Assembly: GCA_910588815.1 (NCBI GenBank)
Contig: CAJUQY010000018.1
Location: 1 to 49,691 of the forward strand
Length of the DNA stretch: 49,691 nucleotides
Direction of reading: 5' to 3'
Source: an uncultured Lachnospiraceae bacterium
GTDB lineage: Bacteria; Bacillota; Clostridia; Lachnospirales; Lachnospiraceae
The position numbers were made by a program, and so were the translations under genes. Of this stretch, positions 16,578 through 24,602 are shown in pieces (the stretch's first letter is position 1; the number at the start of each line of letters is the position of its first letter). The notes under the pieces were generated by a model, which was not told where the DNA came from, searched no databases, and saw only the letters and a list, made by a program, of their open reading frames with translations.

Positions 16578-17657
16578 TCAAGTAAACAATAATCGTCCCG
16601 TATGATAAATATTCAATTCCTTATGATAAAGAAAATAAAGCGTCAAAAGACTTTCACTCATGTATGCCAGATATCTTCCGGTTTTTTTGACCCCTTTTAG
16701 AACACATAATTCCTCTGTCCGGAAAAGAAGCGGAAATACCCAGCCGCAATAATCTGCAAATACTTCCTTTTTGGCTAAAATCAAATTATAGTTATAGAGA
16801 TAGACCCCTGAAAAAATCTCTTCATATCTCTCCGCATACTCCGGATACAATTCTTTCAGGGCCATGAGCATAACCTGCCACTCTTCCTCCCGCATATATC
16901 TGCCATGATGCTCTCGGATATCCGGTAAATGGATCATTGGAAATGGAAGAACCACATCAACCTTGTTTTCCAGAAGCCTTTTCCTATCCTCTTCCGTGAA
17001 ATCCAGCATCCTTCGGTAATGATAAATACCCACATAATCTTTTATGTAAGGCAGACGATTTTTCCAGATCCAGTAAAAAGCCGTCATTTCACAAAAATCC
17101 GGATTTTTGGTGGATATCTGGTCTCCCCTATTATCACAAAAATCCACTTCGTCTTCCAATGTCTTGTCTGAATTTCCATCACAGCCAAGCAAAATAGAGC
17201 TTACATAATTAGGAAAAACAGGAGGATGTTCCAGTTTCTTGTCCTTATAAAACCGAGCGGCATATATGGAAAATTTCGCCGTCTCCTTCCCCGCCGGGAG
17301 TGAATGCAGCGACGGAAATCTTCCCATCTTTGCGTAATACTGTTCCATCCACTCTGCCTCTGTCCTGGAATCGATCGGCCTGTAATTCGAAAAACCAAAC
17401 GTTAACAAACTCTCAATAATCTGCTTATGCCAAATCTCCGGCGTCGCAATATAGACGCAGATCTTCCGTTTTTCCTCCGCACTGAATTTTTCCGAAGCTT
17501 CCGCCAACTCCATAACCGGCAAACCTTCCAATTTCCTCGGATTCTCCTTTAAAGAAGAAACTAAAAAACCAGAAATTTGTATTTCAGGCTGCAGCATTCT
17601 CAAAGCTCTGAATGTCCCGATCGCCACTGATTTTGCCCCGAACATCAAACTTTTCAT
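16578..17657 (-). CDS. DUF4422 glycosyltransferase-like protein with N-terminal Rossmann-like module
   Basis: 359 residues in two parts. Residues 1-95 are a Rossmann-like module (SLMFGAKSVAIG turn, GFLVSS, LEGLPVMEL, CVYIATPE) like those fused to nine other island proteins. Residues 105-359 are DUF4422, a family found in capsule and O-antigen loci and thought to be glycosyltransferases: CEMTAFYWIWKN, YVGIYHYRRMLDF, and YNLILAKKEVFADYCGWVFPLLF. Two bases separate its ATG from the upstream decarboxylase stop. Acceptor and donor unknown; galactofuranose is possible because UDP-Galf is made in this island. Confidence 0.82.
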   Translation of the reverse strand: MKSLMFGAKSVAIGTFRALRMLQPEIQISGFLVSSLKENPRKLEGLPVMELAEASEKFSAEEKRKICVYIATPEIWHKQIIESLLTFGFSNYRPIDSRTEAEWMEQYYAKMGRFPSLHSLPAGKETAKFSIYAARFYKDKKLEHPPVFPNYVSSILLGCDGNSDKTLEDEVDFCDNRGDQISTKNPDFCEMTAFYWIWKNRLPYIKDYVGIYHYRRMLDFTEEDRKRLLENKVDVVLPFPMIHLPDIREHHGRYMREEEWQVMLMALKELYPEYAERYEEIFSGVYLYNYNLILAKKEVFADYCGWVFPLLFRTEELCVLKGVKKTGRYLAYMSESLLTLYFLYHKELNIYHTGRLLFT

Positions 17658-17659
17658 TT

Positions 17660-18592
17660 CTATCTAACCACCGTTTTGAAATACTCGATTGTTTTTACGA
17701 GTCCTTCCTCCAGCGCGACCTTCGGCTTCCAGTTAAGCCTATCTATCGCCAATTCAATGACTGGCCGTCTCTGCGTTGGATCGTCTCCGGGGAGGGGACA
17801 AAACACCATCTTTGAATGGGAATCTGTCAGCTTTATAATTCTATCTGCCAGTTCCAGCATCGTATATTCTCCGGGATTCCCAAGGTTTACCGGCCCTGTA
17901 AAATCTTCCGTGTTCATCATCCGATACATCCCATCAATCAGATCGTCCACGTAGCAAAAACTCCTGGTCTGTTTCCCATCCCCATAAATCGTGATATCTT
18001 CACTTTTTAAAGCCTGCACAATAAAATTGGATACCACTCTTCCGTCATAAGGATCCATCCTGGGACCATATGTATTAAAAATTCGGATTACCTTAATATC
18101 CACATGGTTCCGCCTGTGATAGTCAAAAAACAAAGTTTCCGCCATCCGTTTCCCCTCGTCATAGCAGGAACGAATCCCAATGGGATTCACACATCCCCTG
18201 TACGATTCCGGCTGTGGATGCACCTCCGGATCTCCGTACACTTCCGAAGTACTGGCCTGCAAAATCCGGGCATTCACCCTCTTCGCCAGTCCAAGCATAT
18301 TCATCGCTCCGTACACACTGGTCTTGGCTGTCTTGATGGGATTATACTGATAATGGGGAGGGCTCGCCGGGCAGGCCAAATTGTAAATCTGATCCACCTC
18401 CACATACAGCGGCTCCGTCACATCATGACGGATAAATTCAAAATAGGGATTGGGCAGCAAATGCCGGATATTGTCCTTGCTCCCCGTAAACAGGTTGTCC
18501 ACACAAATGACATCATTTCCTTCTTTAATCAGACGGTCACATAGATGGGAACCCAGAAAGCCTGCGCCGCCGGTTACTAAGATGCGTTTCAT
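17660..18592 (-). CDS. UDP-glucuronate decarboxylase (UDP-xylose synthase)
   Basis: Extended SDR of the UXS family, 310 residues. NAD site GGAGFLGSH at 8-16, the family-specific NLACPASPPHYQ, and the catalytic pair Tyr144/Lys148 in CYDEGKR. It converts UDP-GlcA to UDP-xylose and CO2 in the cytoplasm. ATG follows GAAAGGAAG. It partners with ugd two genes downstream and feeds the island's transferases; xylose is also a common donor for GT8 enzymes, of which three lie upstream. Confidence 0.93.
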   Translation of the reverse strand: MKRILVTGGAGFLGSHLCDRLIKEGNDVICVDNLFTGSKDNIRHLLPNPYFEFIRHDVTEPLYVEVDQIYNLACPASPPHYQYNPIKTAKTSVYGAMNMLGLAKRVNARILQASTSEVYGDPEVHPQPESYRGCVNPIGIRSCYDEGKRMAETLFFDYHRRNHVDIKVIRIFNTYGPRMDPYDGRVVSNFIVQALKSEDITIYGDGKQTRSFCYVDDLIDGMYRMMNTEDFTGPVNLGNPGEYTMLELADRIIKLTDSHSKMVFCPLPGDDPTQRRPVIELAIDRLNWKPKVALEEGLVKTIEYFKTVVR

Positions 18593-18631
18593 TGGAATTC
18601 TTCCTTTCTATAAAAATATTCCATTGTTGTT

Positions 18632-19768
18632 TTAAATTTGCGTCAATAAATATTCCGCCGCTTCACGCACTGCGCCATTACCGCCTGAACATTTTGTCAC
18701 ATACATTGCCATTTCTTGTATCTCCGGTATCGCATTCGCCGGGCAAACTGCCATTCCAACCTCTTTTAATAGGGCCGCATCATTCCAATCGTCTCCCATA
18801 TAGGCCACTTCTTCTGATTCTATCCCGTATTTCTCACAAAGCTTTTTTACCGCTTTCACTTTATCCTGAATACCAATCAGGATCTCATCCATGCCCAGCT
18901 TCTCCCCACGTTTCCGGACGATTTCAGACTCTTCGCTTGTCACAATACCTATAATGATTCCACACTCTTTTAAAAGTCTTAACCCGACACCATCATATGT
19001 ATGAAACCGTTTCATAGCATCTCCATCTGCCGTATAGTACATACTGCCATCGGTCAATGTACCATCACAGTCGGTCAGAAACATTTTAACTTTTTTCATC
19101 CTTTTATGTTTACGGTTTCGTCTCCTTAGTAATGTCTCTGCAATCACCCAGTCTTCTTTCTCATCAATTTCAATATAGCTTTCTTCTGACATCTCCACAG
19201 CCTTTATATTCCCCGATATTCTGCACTTTGTCCTCAGCAGAGCTTCACGGCTCGTCATATAAAACGCCCCATTCTCCACAAGAAATCCATGAAAATCCTG
19301 GCGCCGCGGGCGGGACATATAATCATAATTCAATGGTTTCGCATAATCATCCTGTTCCCATAAAAATCGTTTTTGCCTGACCACAGACAATACGCTGTCT
19401 GAATGGCTCAATGCTTCTATTCCGTTGGTGATATCCTTCGCAGTAAGAAGCGGAGATGTCGCCTGAATTAATACAATATTGTCAAATTCATATTTTTCGG
19501 CAAATTCAAGCATTGCACTTTCCGTTGTAGCCACATCTGTCGCTGTTTCCGAACCTCTTCCAATGACATTTACCTTGCTAAATCCAAAGGCCAAAACAAT
19601 ATCTTTTATTCGATCACTGTCGGTTGCAACAACTATTTTATCAATATCTTCGCATTCAACCGCCGCCTGGAGCGTCCAATATACAAGCGGCTTACCTGCA
19701 AACTCTTTAATGTTCTTTAACGGAATGGATTTACTTCCTCCTCTGACTGGAATGAAAGCAACATTCAT
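18632..19768 (-). CDS. neuA: CMP-nonulosonate cytidylyltransferase fused to a KdsC-like HAD phosphatase
   Basis: 378 residues. Residues 1-220 are a NeuA-type CMP-sialate synthetase (RGGSKSIPLKNI at 9-20, IQATSPLL, ENGAFYMT); residues 225-378 are a HAD phosphatase like KdsC with FLTDCDGTLTDG (nucleophile D233, acid D235), IVTSE and GDDWNDAALL. The fusion would remove the 9-phosphate of a nonulosonic acid and activate the sugar with CTP, so it can serve the NeuB product. Four-base overlap (ATGA) with the upstream methyltransferase gene. Whether the sugar is sialic, legionaminic or pseudaminic acid cannot be told. Confidence 0.9.
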   Translation of the reverse strand: MNVAFIPVRGGSKSIPLKNIKEFAGKPLVYWTLQAAVECEDIDKIVVATDSDRIKDIVLAFGFSKVNVIGRGSETATDVATTESAMLEFAEKYEFDNIVLIQATSPLLTAKDITNGIEALSHSDSVLSVVRQKRFLWEQDDYAKPLNYDYMSRPRRQDFHGFLVENGAFYMTSREALLRTKCRISGNIKAVEMSEESYIEIDEKEDWVIAETLLRRRNRKHKRMKKVKMFLTDCDGTLTDGSMYYTADGDAMKRFHTYDGVGLRLLKECGIIIGIVTSEESEIVRKRGEKLGMDEILIGIQDKVKAVKKLCEKYGIESEEVAYMGDDWNDAALLKEVGMAVCPANAIPEIQEMAMYVTKCSGGNGAVREAAEYLLTQI

Positions 19769-20628
19769 ATCAACCTCTCCCTCACGGCTGTAAAAAGAAG
19801 CGTATCACACGCTTTATTTTTCTCTAAGATTTTTGCATATTCTTCATTTACTTTTGGTTCATTCAATTCTTGAAATTCCAGATATCCCCCTCCGGGTAAT
19901 CCCCTGGCAAGCCATCTGAGATGATTTGCCAGGGGATAGCGCTGTTCCTGCCTCTGATCGATGACCTTCAACCCCGCCTTCACCAATATTTGAGTCAGTG
20001 TTTCTTCATTATACAGATAAATATGAGGGGACCAGTAAGTAAAATTCGCAAATTTCTCGCACTGGTAAATACTCAACAAAGCATCATCTGCATTTGGCGT
20101 TTCTATGATGATCCGGCCTTGGACAGCAATATGCTTAGACAATGCATGCAAAAGCTTCTCCGGCTCTGGCAAATGTTCAATAACATGGAACAAAAAGACA
20201 AAATCAAACTTTATATCGGGCAGTTCATCAATGTTCTCATAACATTCCAAACCATCTTTCCTTAAATAATTTACTGCTTCCTGATCCAATTCGATTCCAA
20301 TCGTCCGTTTCGCATTTCCATATTTTTGAATTTGCCTCAGAAAATTTCCATTCCCGCAGCCAAAATCCAGGATGGTTTTATCCTGTATCTGATCTCTATA
20401 TTTTAAAAACCGCCTCTGATCGTCACGAAATGTATTCTCCCTCCATTTTTCAAAATTGGTTCCTTCATGCATCTGGCTGTTCGTGTAAAAATTGTCATCC
20501 GTCACGATTCTGGATAAAAACACAAGTCCACATTGATTACACCGAAGCACATCGATGTCTGCTCTGTCACGTGTCCCTCTATGGATAACCGCAATGTCAT
20601 TTCCATTGCATAATCTACATATATTCAT
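19765..20628 (-). CDS. Class I SAM methyltransferase with N-terminal zinc-binding head
   Basis: 287 residues. A four-cysteine head (C4, C7, C30, C33) looks like the small zinc-binding domain found in sugar C- and O-methyltransferases, followed by a class I SAM fold with ILDFGCGNGNFL at 86-97 and the post-motif FHVIEHLPEPEKLL. The ATG directly abuts the TAG of the upstream radical SAM gene, with no bases between. Probably methylates a sugar or glycan made by the island; the zinc head hints at a nucleotide-sugar methyltransferase. Confidence 0.82.
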   Translation of the reverse strand: MNICRLCNGNDIAVIHRGTRDRADIDVLRCNQCGLVFLSRIVTDDNFYTNSQMHEGTNFEKWRENTFRDDQRRFLKYRDQIQDKTILDFGCGNGNFLRQIQKYGNAKRTIGIELDQEAVNYLRKDGLECYENIDELPDIKFDFVFLFHVIEHLPEPEKLLHALSKHIAVQGRIIIETPNADDALLSIYQCEKFANFTYWSPHIYLYNEETLTQILVKAGLKVIDQRQEQRYPLANHLRWLARGLPGGGYLEFQELNEPKVNEEYAKILEKNKACDTLLFTAVRERLI

Positions 20629-21570
20629 CTACTGCAGCCCATCCTCAAATTTATAGACATGATCTGGATGCGATATCTTCTGTCCAACCGTTCTGTTCTT
20701 GCTGGAATAGACCAGCGCATCTGTACGCGGAAATATCTGGTCACATTTTTCGCAGGGTAATCCGCATTGATAAAATGCATTATTTTTGTGGATTTCCTGT
20801 ATTTCTTTCATTCGCCGGCCCTTGTAGATTTCTTCTAAAGTCTGTTCATACATATTTCCAACAACCAGTCTTTTATCTTCACTAAAACAGCAAACCGTTA
20901 CGTCCCCATTTACCCAAACACATAAATCACCGCCAAATGGTCTAAAACAAGACTTTGCGCTCCGTAACTTTTCTTTAGACGGCGCATTAACAACATATCT
21001 TCCCGCCCAATTATGAGTCCGCCAGATCAATATCTCATCAGCCAATGGTTCCCATTTTCTCTTCCACTCTTCCATCTGATGCTTGTTTTCATCCAGCAAG
21101 AGAAATACCATTGTTATATATGGACGCTTTTCTTTTGGCAGTGCCAAAATTCCTTCAATATTCTGAATGGTCTTTTCGAATTTTAATCCGCCGCGGTGCA
21201 CAGACTCATACACCTCCTTTGTCATGCCGTACATACTAATCTGTAAGGTGTCAATATATTTAGAAACAAACTCAGGCGTTGCAGTCTGAGCAGTCGAAGA
21301 ACAATATATTTTTAAATCGGGATAATGTTCACGACAGTACTGCAGTTTATGTTCAATATCCGGGTCAAGCAATGCATCTCCCATCAAACAGATATCAATG
21401 GAGATCGCCCCATGACAGGCTGCGTCATCCACACATTTCACAAATAAGTCATAATCCATATTGCGGTTCTTAAGGGGAAAGTCCGCATGCGGACAGCATA
21501 CACAATTTGCACCACAATAAGATGATAATTCAAGTGCAATTTCTTTGCTCGGCAATTGCCACTGATTCAT
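20629..21570 (-). CDS. Radical SAM / SPASM domain protein
   Basis: 313 residues from ATG 21568-21570. The 4Fe-4S SAM cluster cysteines are C19, C23 and C26 (CGANCVCC), and a cysteine-rich C-terminal SPASM-like region reads CFRPFGGDLCVW, VTVCCFSED, and CGLPCEKC. Such enzymes abstract hydrogen from peptides or small molecules; members inside glycan clusters are mostly uncharacterised. The frame is open 13 codons further, to a TTG overlapping the TylF-like gene, but AAAGGA upstream favours the later ATG. I cannot assign a substrate; a sugar or a peptide acceptor are both possible. Confidence 0.8.
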   Translation of the reverse strand: MNQWQLPSKEIALELSSYCGANCVCCPHADFPLKNRNMDYDLFVKCVDDAACHGAISIDICLMGDALLDPDIEHKLQYCREHYPDLKIYCSSTAQTATPEFVSKYIDTLQISMYGMTKEVYESVHRGGLKFEKTIQNIEGILALPKEKRPYITMVFLLLDENKHQMEEWKRKWEPLADEILIWRTHNWAGRYVVNAPSKEKLRSAKSCFRPFGGDLCVWVNGDVTVCCFSEDKRLVVGNMYEQTLEEIYKGRRMKEIQEIHKNNAFYQCGLPCEKCDQIFPRTDALVYSSKNRTVGQKISHPDHVYKFEDGLQ

Positions 21571-21598
21571 AATTAATCCGTTCCTTTCTTCATCCATA

Positions 21599-22447
21599 TC
21601 AAATACCAAAAGGCTTCATGATAGAAACTGTACGAAAATCTCCGATCGGTCCAATCGTGATGGAGGTCTTTCGCATAAATTCAGTAATAGCTTTTTTCAC
21701 ACCCGTAAATTCCGGTGCAAAATAATCGTGTACAAAAATTGCTCCACCTCGAACCATTCTGGGCCAAAAAAATTCCAGTCCCGCCAATGTCGGACCATAT
21801 AAATCTGCATCCAGATTTACAAATACATATTGATCATCTTGTCCATCTGCCGTATCTGGAAAAAAGCCCTTTCTTATAATCGCCTTTTCAGGATAAGGCA
21901 ATTTATTTAAAACAAGATCCACCGTAGTATTTGCATAATGTTTATAAGTTTCAATATGGGATTTATTTTGTTCTTTCTCTATATCCTGCCTGTTAAATCC
22001 TTCAAAGGTGTCATACAAATACAGCTTACTCTCGGGGAATACACGATTGATCTGTTTGGCAAAATCACCCTGATAGACTCCCACTTCTGCTACGCTTCCA
22101 TATAGTCCATATATGTCACTCAATTCTTTAAAACGTTCTAAGGCCCGAATGCGAACCGCTATCTCGACGCTATTAAAATAGCGCCCATAATTAATCTTCT
22201 CTGTAGGTACTCCATATTTCTCACGAAGCGTATCGGGAACTGTATGATCCAAAGTTGCAACAAAAATAATATCATATTGATATTTAGAAATATCTTCCGG
22301 AAAAATAACAGGAATCCCGTCTTTTTCCGTTCCACCAATTCGCCTGTCTATGAATGCAATCATCTCATATGGTTCTCCATTGATGCGCATCTCTTCTAAT
22401 AATCTTTCTCCGCCTACACCCGCACCATAAATTAATATTTTCAACAT
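21599..22447 (-). CDS. TylF/MycF-type methyltransferase with N-terminal Rossmann-like module
   Basis: 282 residues. Residues 1-90 carry the island's recurring module (LIYGAGVGGERLL, FIDRRIGG, DGIPVIFPE, IIFVATL). Residues 100-282 resemble the macrocin O-methyltransferase TylF family: EVGVYQGDFA (121-130), DTFEGF (146-151), NLDADLY (211-217) with the Mg2+-binding aspartates, and VHDYFAPEFTGVKKAI. These enzymes O-methylate deoxysugars. Three bases after the NeuB stop. Likely acts on a sugar hydroxyl of the island's product. Confidence 0.85.
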   Translation of the reverse strand: MLKILIYGAGVGGERLLEEMRINGEPYEMIAFIDRRIGGTEKDGIPVIFPEDISKYQYDIIFVATLDHTVPDTLREKYGVPTEKINYGRYFNSVEIAVRIRALERFKELSDIYGLYGSVAEVGVYQGDFAKQINRVFPESKLYLYDTFEGFNRQDIEKEQNKSHIETYKHYANTTVDLVLNKLPYPEKAIIRKGFFPDTADGQDDQYVFVNLDADLYGPTLAGLEFFWPRMVRGGAIFVHDYFAPEFTGVKKAITEFMRKTSITIGPIGDFRTVSIMKPFGI

Positions 22448-22450
22448 ATT

Positions 22451-23326
22451 TCACCTCTTCCTGTACTTCAATTTTTTTCTCTGTTTCTTCTCTATCGGGA
22501 GTATCTCTTCGTTTTTATATGTAAGCGCCGCCTGCGTTGACATTAGATTGCGTTTTGTTCTGCGTAATCCATCCGGCTCCAAGGACGCCGCATGATCCGT
22601 CCCCTTCCAAGTCCTGTTAAGCGTGAAATGACGCTCAAATACAGTTGCACCAAGCGTATAGGCAGCAACATCCAAAGCAATTCCCGCATGATGGCTGGAA
22701 AAGCCAATGCCTTTCACCCGGTTTCGATATTGTTCACGTAATCGTGTGATTTCCAGCAAACACATATCCTCTTCCGGCACCGGGTATCCACTTGTACAGG
22801 CAAAAATAGTTAGATCCTTATTTCTCCCATTCCGTTCAAAAAGCTCAATCAATTCCCTCTCTTCACTTTTGGTCGTCATTCCAAGTGAAATCAAAATATC
22901 TCCACGATAATGATCGCAAAGCCACTGAAGCATTTCATAATTATTATTACACGCGGAAGGAATCTTGATAAAAAGAGGATCAAGCGACGCAATCTCTTTC
23001 GCACTCGTCAAATCCCATACGGAACAGGAATATGTAATATGCTCCTCGACACACCAATCCTTTAATTGACGATGTTGTTCTACATTAAACTCTAGATACT
23101 CACGATGTGCCCCATATGTTTCACCATAAGAATTATATGGCACCGGATGTGGAGCATTGTATTGTTCCGCAGATAACAACTCTCTGTTGCACCGTTTCTG
23201 AAATTTTACCGCATCGACTTTGCAAAATTTTGCTGCTGATTGTATCATCTGATGCGCAATTTCCATATCCCCTTTGTGATTACATCCGATCTCGGCAATC
23301 ACATACGGAGCCTCATACTCTATCAT
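22451..23326 (-). CDS. neuB: N-acetylneuraminate/nonulosonate synthase (NeuB TIM barrel only)
   Basis: 291 residues. NeuB-type TIM barrel that condenses a hexosamine-derived aldose with phosphoenolpyruvate: EIGCNHKGD at 12-20, AVKFQKR, SCSVWDL, GFSSHHAGIALDVAA, and GATVFERHFTLNRTWKGTDHAASLEP. Full NeuB/SpsE proteins are about 340-350 residues because of a C-terminal SAF (antifreeze-like) domain that caps the partner subunit's active site; here the protein stops right after the barrel with a lysine/arginine-rich tail. It supplies the NeuA fusion four genes downstream. No NeuC, PseB/PseC or Leg enzymes are in the window. Confidence 0.9.
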   Translation of the reverse strand: MIEYEAPYVIAEIGCNHKGDMEIAHQMIQSAAKFCKVDAVKFQKRCNRELLSAEQYNAPHPVPYNSYGETYGAHREYLEFNVEQHRQLKDWCVEEHITYSCSVWDLTSAKEIASLDPLFIKIPSACNNNYEMLQWLCDHYRGDILISLGMTTKSEERELIELFERNGRNKDLTIFACTSGYPVPEEDMCLLEITRLREQYRNRVKGIGFSSHHAGIALDVAAYTLGATVFERHFTLNRTWKGTDHAASLEPDGLRRTKRNLMSTQAALTYKNEEILPIEKKQRKKLKYRKR

Positions 23327-23358
23327 TTCTCATCTCTCCATTTTTCGCCAATTACGAC

Positions 23359-24600
23359 CTATAATAAGATCCGGCCGGTTTCGTCTGTAAAGGTTTCCTT
23401 AAATATCCCTTTATAATGAACGGGATTTACCATGATTATCTCTGTATTTGGATACGAAAGCATAGCAAATTTCCGAAATTCTTTATAGATGTCTTCCATC
23501 TGTTCATTTATAGAAAGAAGTTCATTTCTGATATCAACTTTCTCTCCCATTCGTTCCCTCATCTCATGGTCCATCTCGTTTTGAAAATAGTTTTTTTCGG
23601 AAGCATCATAACCATCGCTGCCAACAATCAAAATTTTTTCAGGATTTGTAAATAAAGCAAACTGTAAAGCCGGGAATATAATACTCCTTGCTCCATATAA
23701 AAAGTTATAACGGATATCAGCACAAAAACGATGGGTGGTTTTTATGTCAGAAATATAATATGGCTTATAATTCGAATTCGATATCTCTCCAAATGGCGGA
23801 GAAATTGTCCAATCACTTCCGATTTTTTGCCCAATAAATTTTACGCATTTCAATTTTGAAAAATGCTCCAAATATTTTTTTCTGAGACCGGGGTGGACAT
23901 CACATCCGCTTCCATAAAAATCCACCTCCGATGGAATATGTTGGTTAAAATAATAATCCACCTTAATCTCATCATTGAATAACACTGAATTCAAACCAAT
24001 ATGCACATATGCATCATTGTATTGATAGCAGTTTAGACTTGGGCCCGGGGCACAAATTACAACTATTTTCCCCTTATTGGCATCTTTATACATCCCAAAT
24101 GTTTGCTGATGCGTCTCTGCAACAACAGGCATACTTTGAATCAATAACGACAGATTTTCATATTCTTTTTGCTGTCTTTCATATTGCACTTCTCTCTGCA
24201 CAAAAAAACGCCTTAATTCACATTGGATCGCTGCAGAAAAATCACCCAACATCCCATATATTGCCCTAAACTCTTCTTTTGTCATAAAATACTGACTATT
24301 CCATTTCAATTGTTCTAAGCTATTTTTCACCTCCTGCTTTGCTTTATCTGACAAAATCGCAACGATGATCAACGTATTCTTTTCCCATTTTGCCTGTTCC
24401 AATTCAATTACGGGAACTCCCAAAATATGTGCAGGAGTATAGGAATCCCTTTTTGTAACAATGCAATTTACAATTTTATTGGCGAAACCCTTCCTACTAC
24501 AATATTGAACCAGTACAGAAGCAAATTCTCCCGCACCGTAGATTGCAAATTTATTTTCTTTTTCAATTACCCTTTTTAGATTATTTAACAGCGTTTCCAT
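23359..24600 (-). CDS. Rossmann module fused to a DUF115/GT42-like domain; candidate glycosyltransferase
   Basis: 413 residues. Residues 15-115 are the recurring module (FAIYGAGEFASVL, GVPVIELE, LIIVAIL). Residues 175-413 have IVVICAPGPSLN at 179-190, then HIGLNSVLF and KVDYYFNQH, and later ARSIIFPALQFAL and ILIVGSDGYD (323-332). The GPSL turn, an asparagine-containing second strand and the late GSDGY-type strand echo DUF115/Maf-type proteins and GT42 sialyltransferases (which have NGPSL and SGIDFY). Sitting directly downstream of the beta-propeller gene and upstream of neuB, it is the best local candidate for the transferase that uses the CMP-nonulosonate. Family call is by eye only. Confidence 0.55.
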   Translation of the reverse strand: METLLNNLKRVIEKENKFAIYGAGEFASVLVQYCSRKGFANKIVNCIVTKRDSYTPAHILGVPVIELEQAKWEKNTLIIVAILSDKAKQEVKNSLEQLKWNSQYFMTKEEFRAIYGMLGDFSAAIQCELRRFFVQREVQYERQQKEYENLSLLIQSMPVVAETHQQTFGMYKDANKGKIVVICAPGPSLNCYQYNDAYVHIGLNSVLFNDEIKVDYYFNQHIPSEVDFYGSGCDVHPGLRKKYLEHFSKLKCVKFIGQKIGSDWTISPPFGEISNSNYKPYYISDIKTTHRFCADIRYNFLYGARSIIFPALQFALFTNPEKILIVGSDGYDASEKNYFQNEMDHEMRERMGEKVDIRNELLSINEQMEDIYKEFRKFAMLSYPNTEIIMVNPVHYKGIFKETFTDETGRILL

Positions 24601-24602
24601 GC

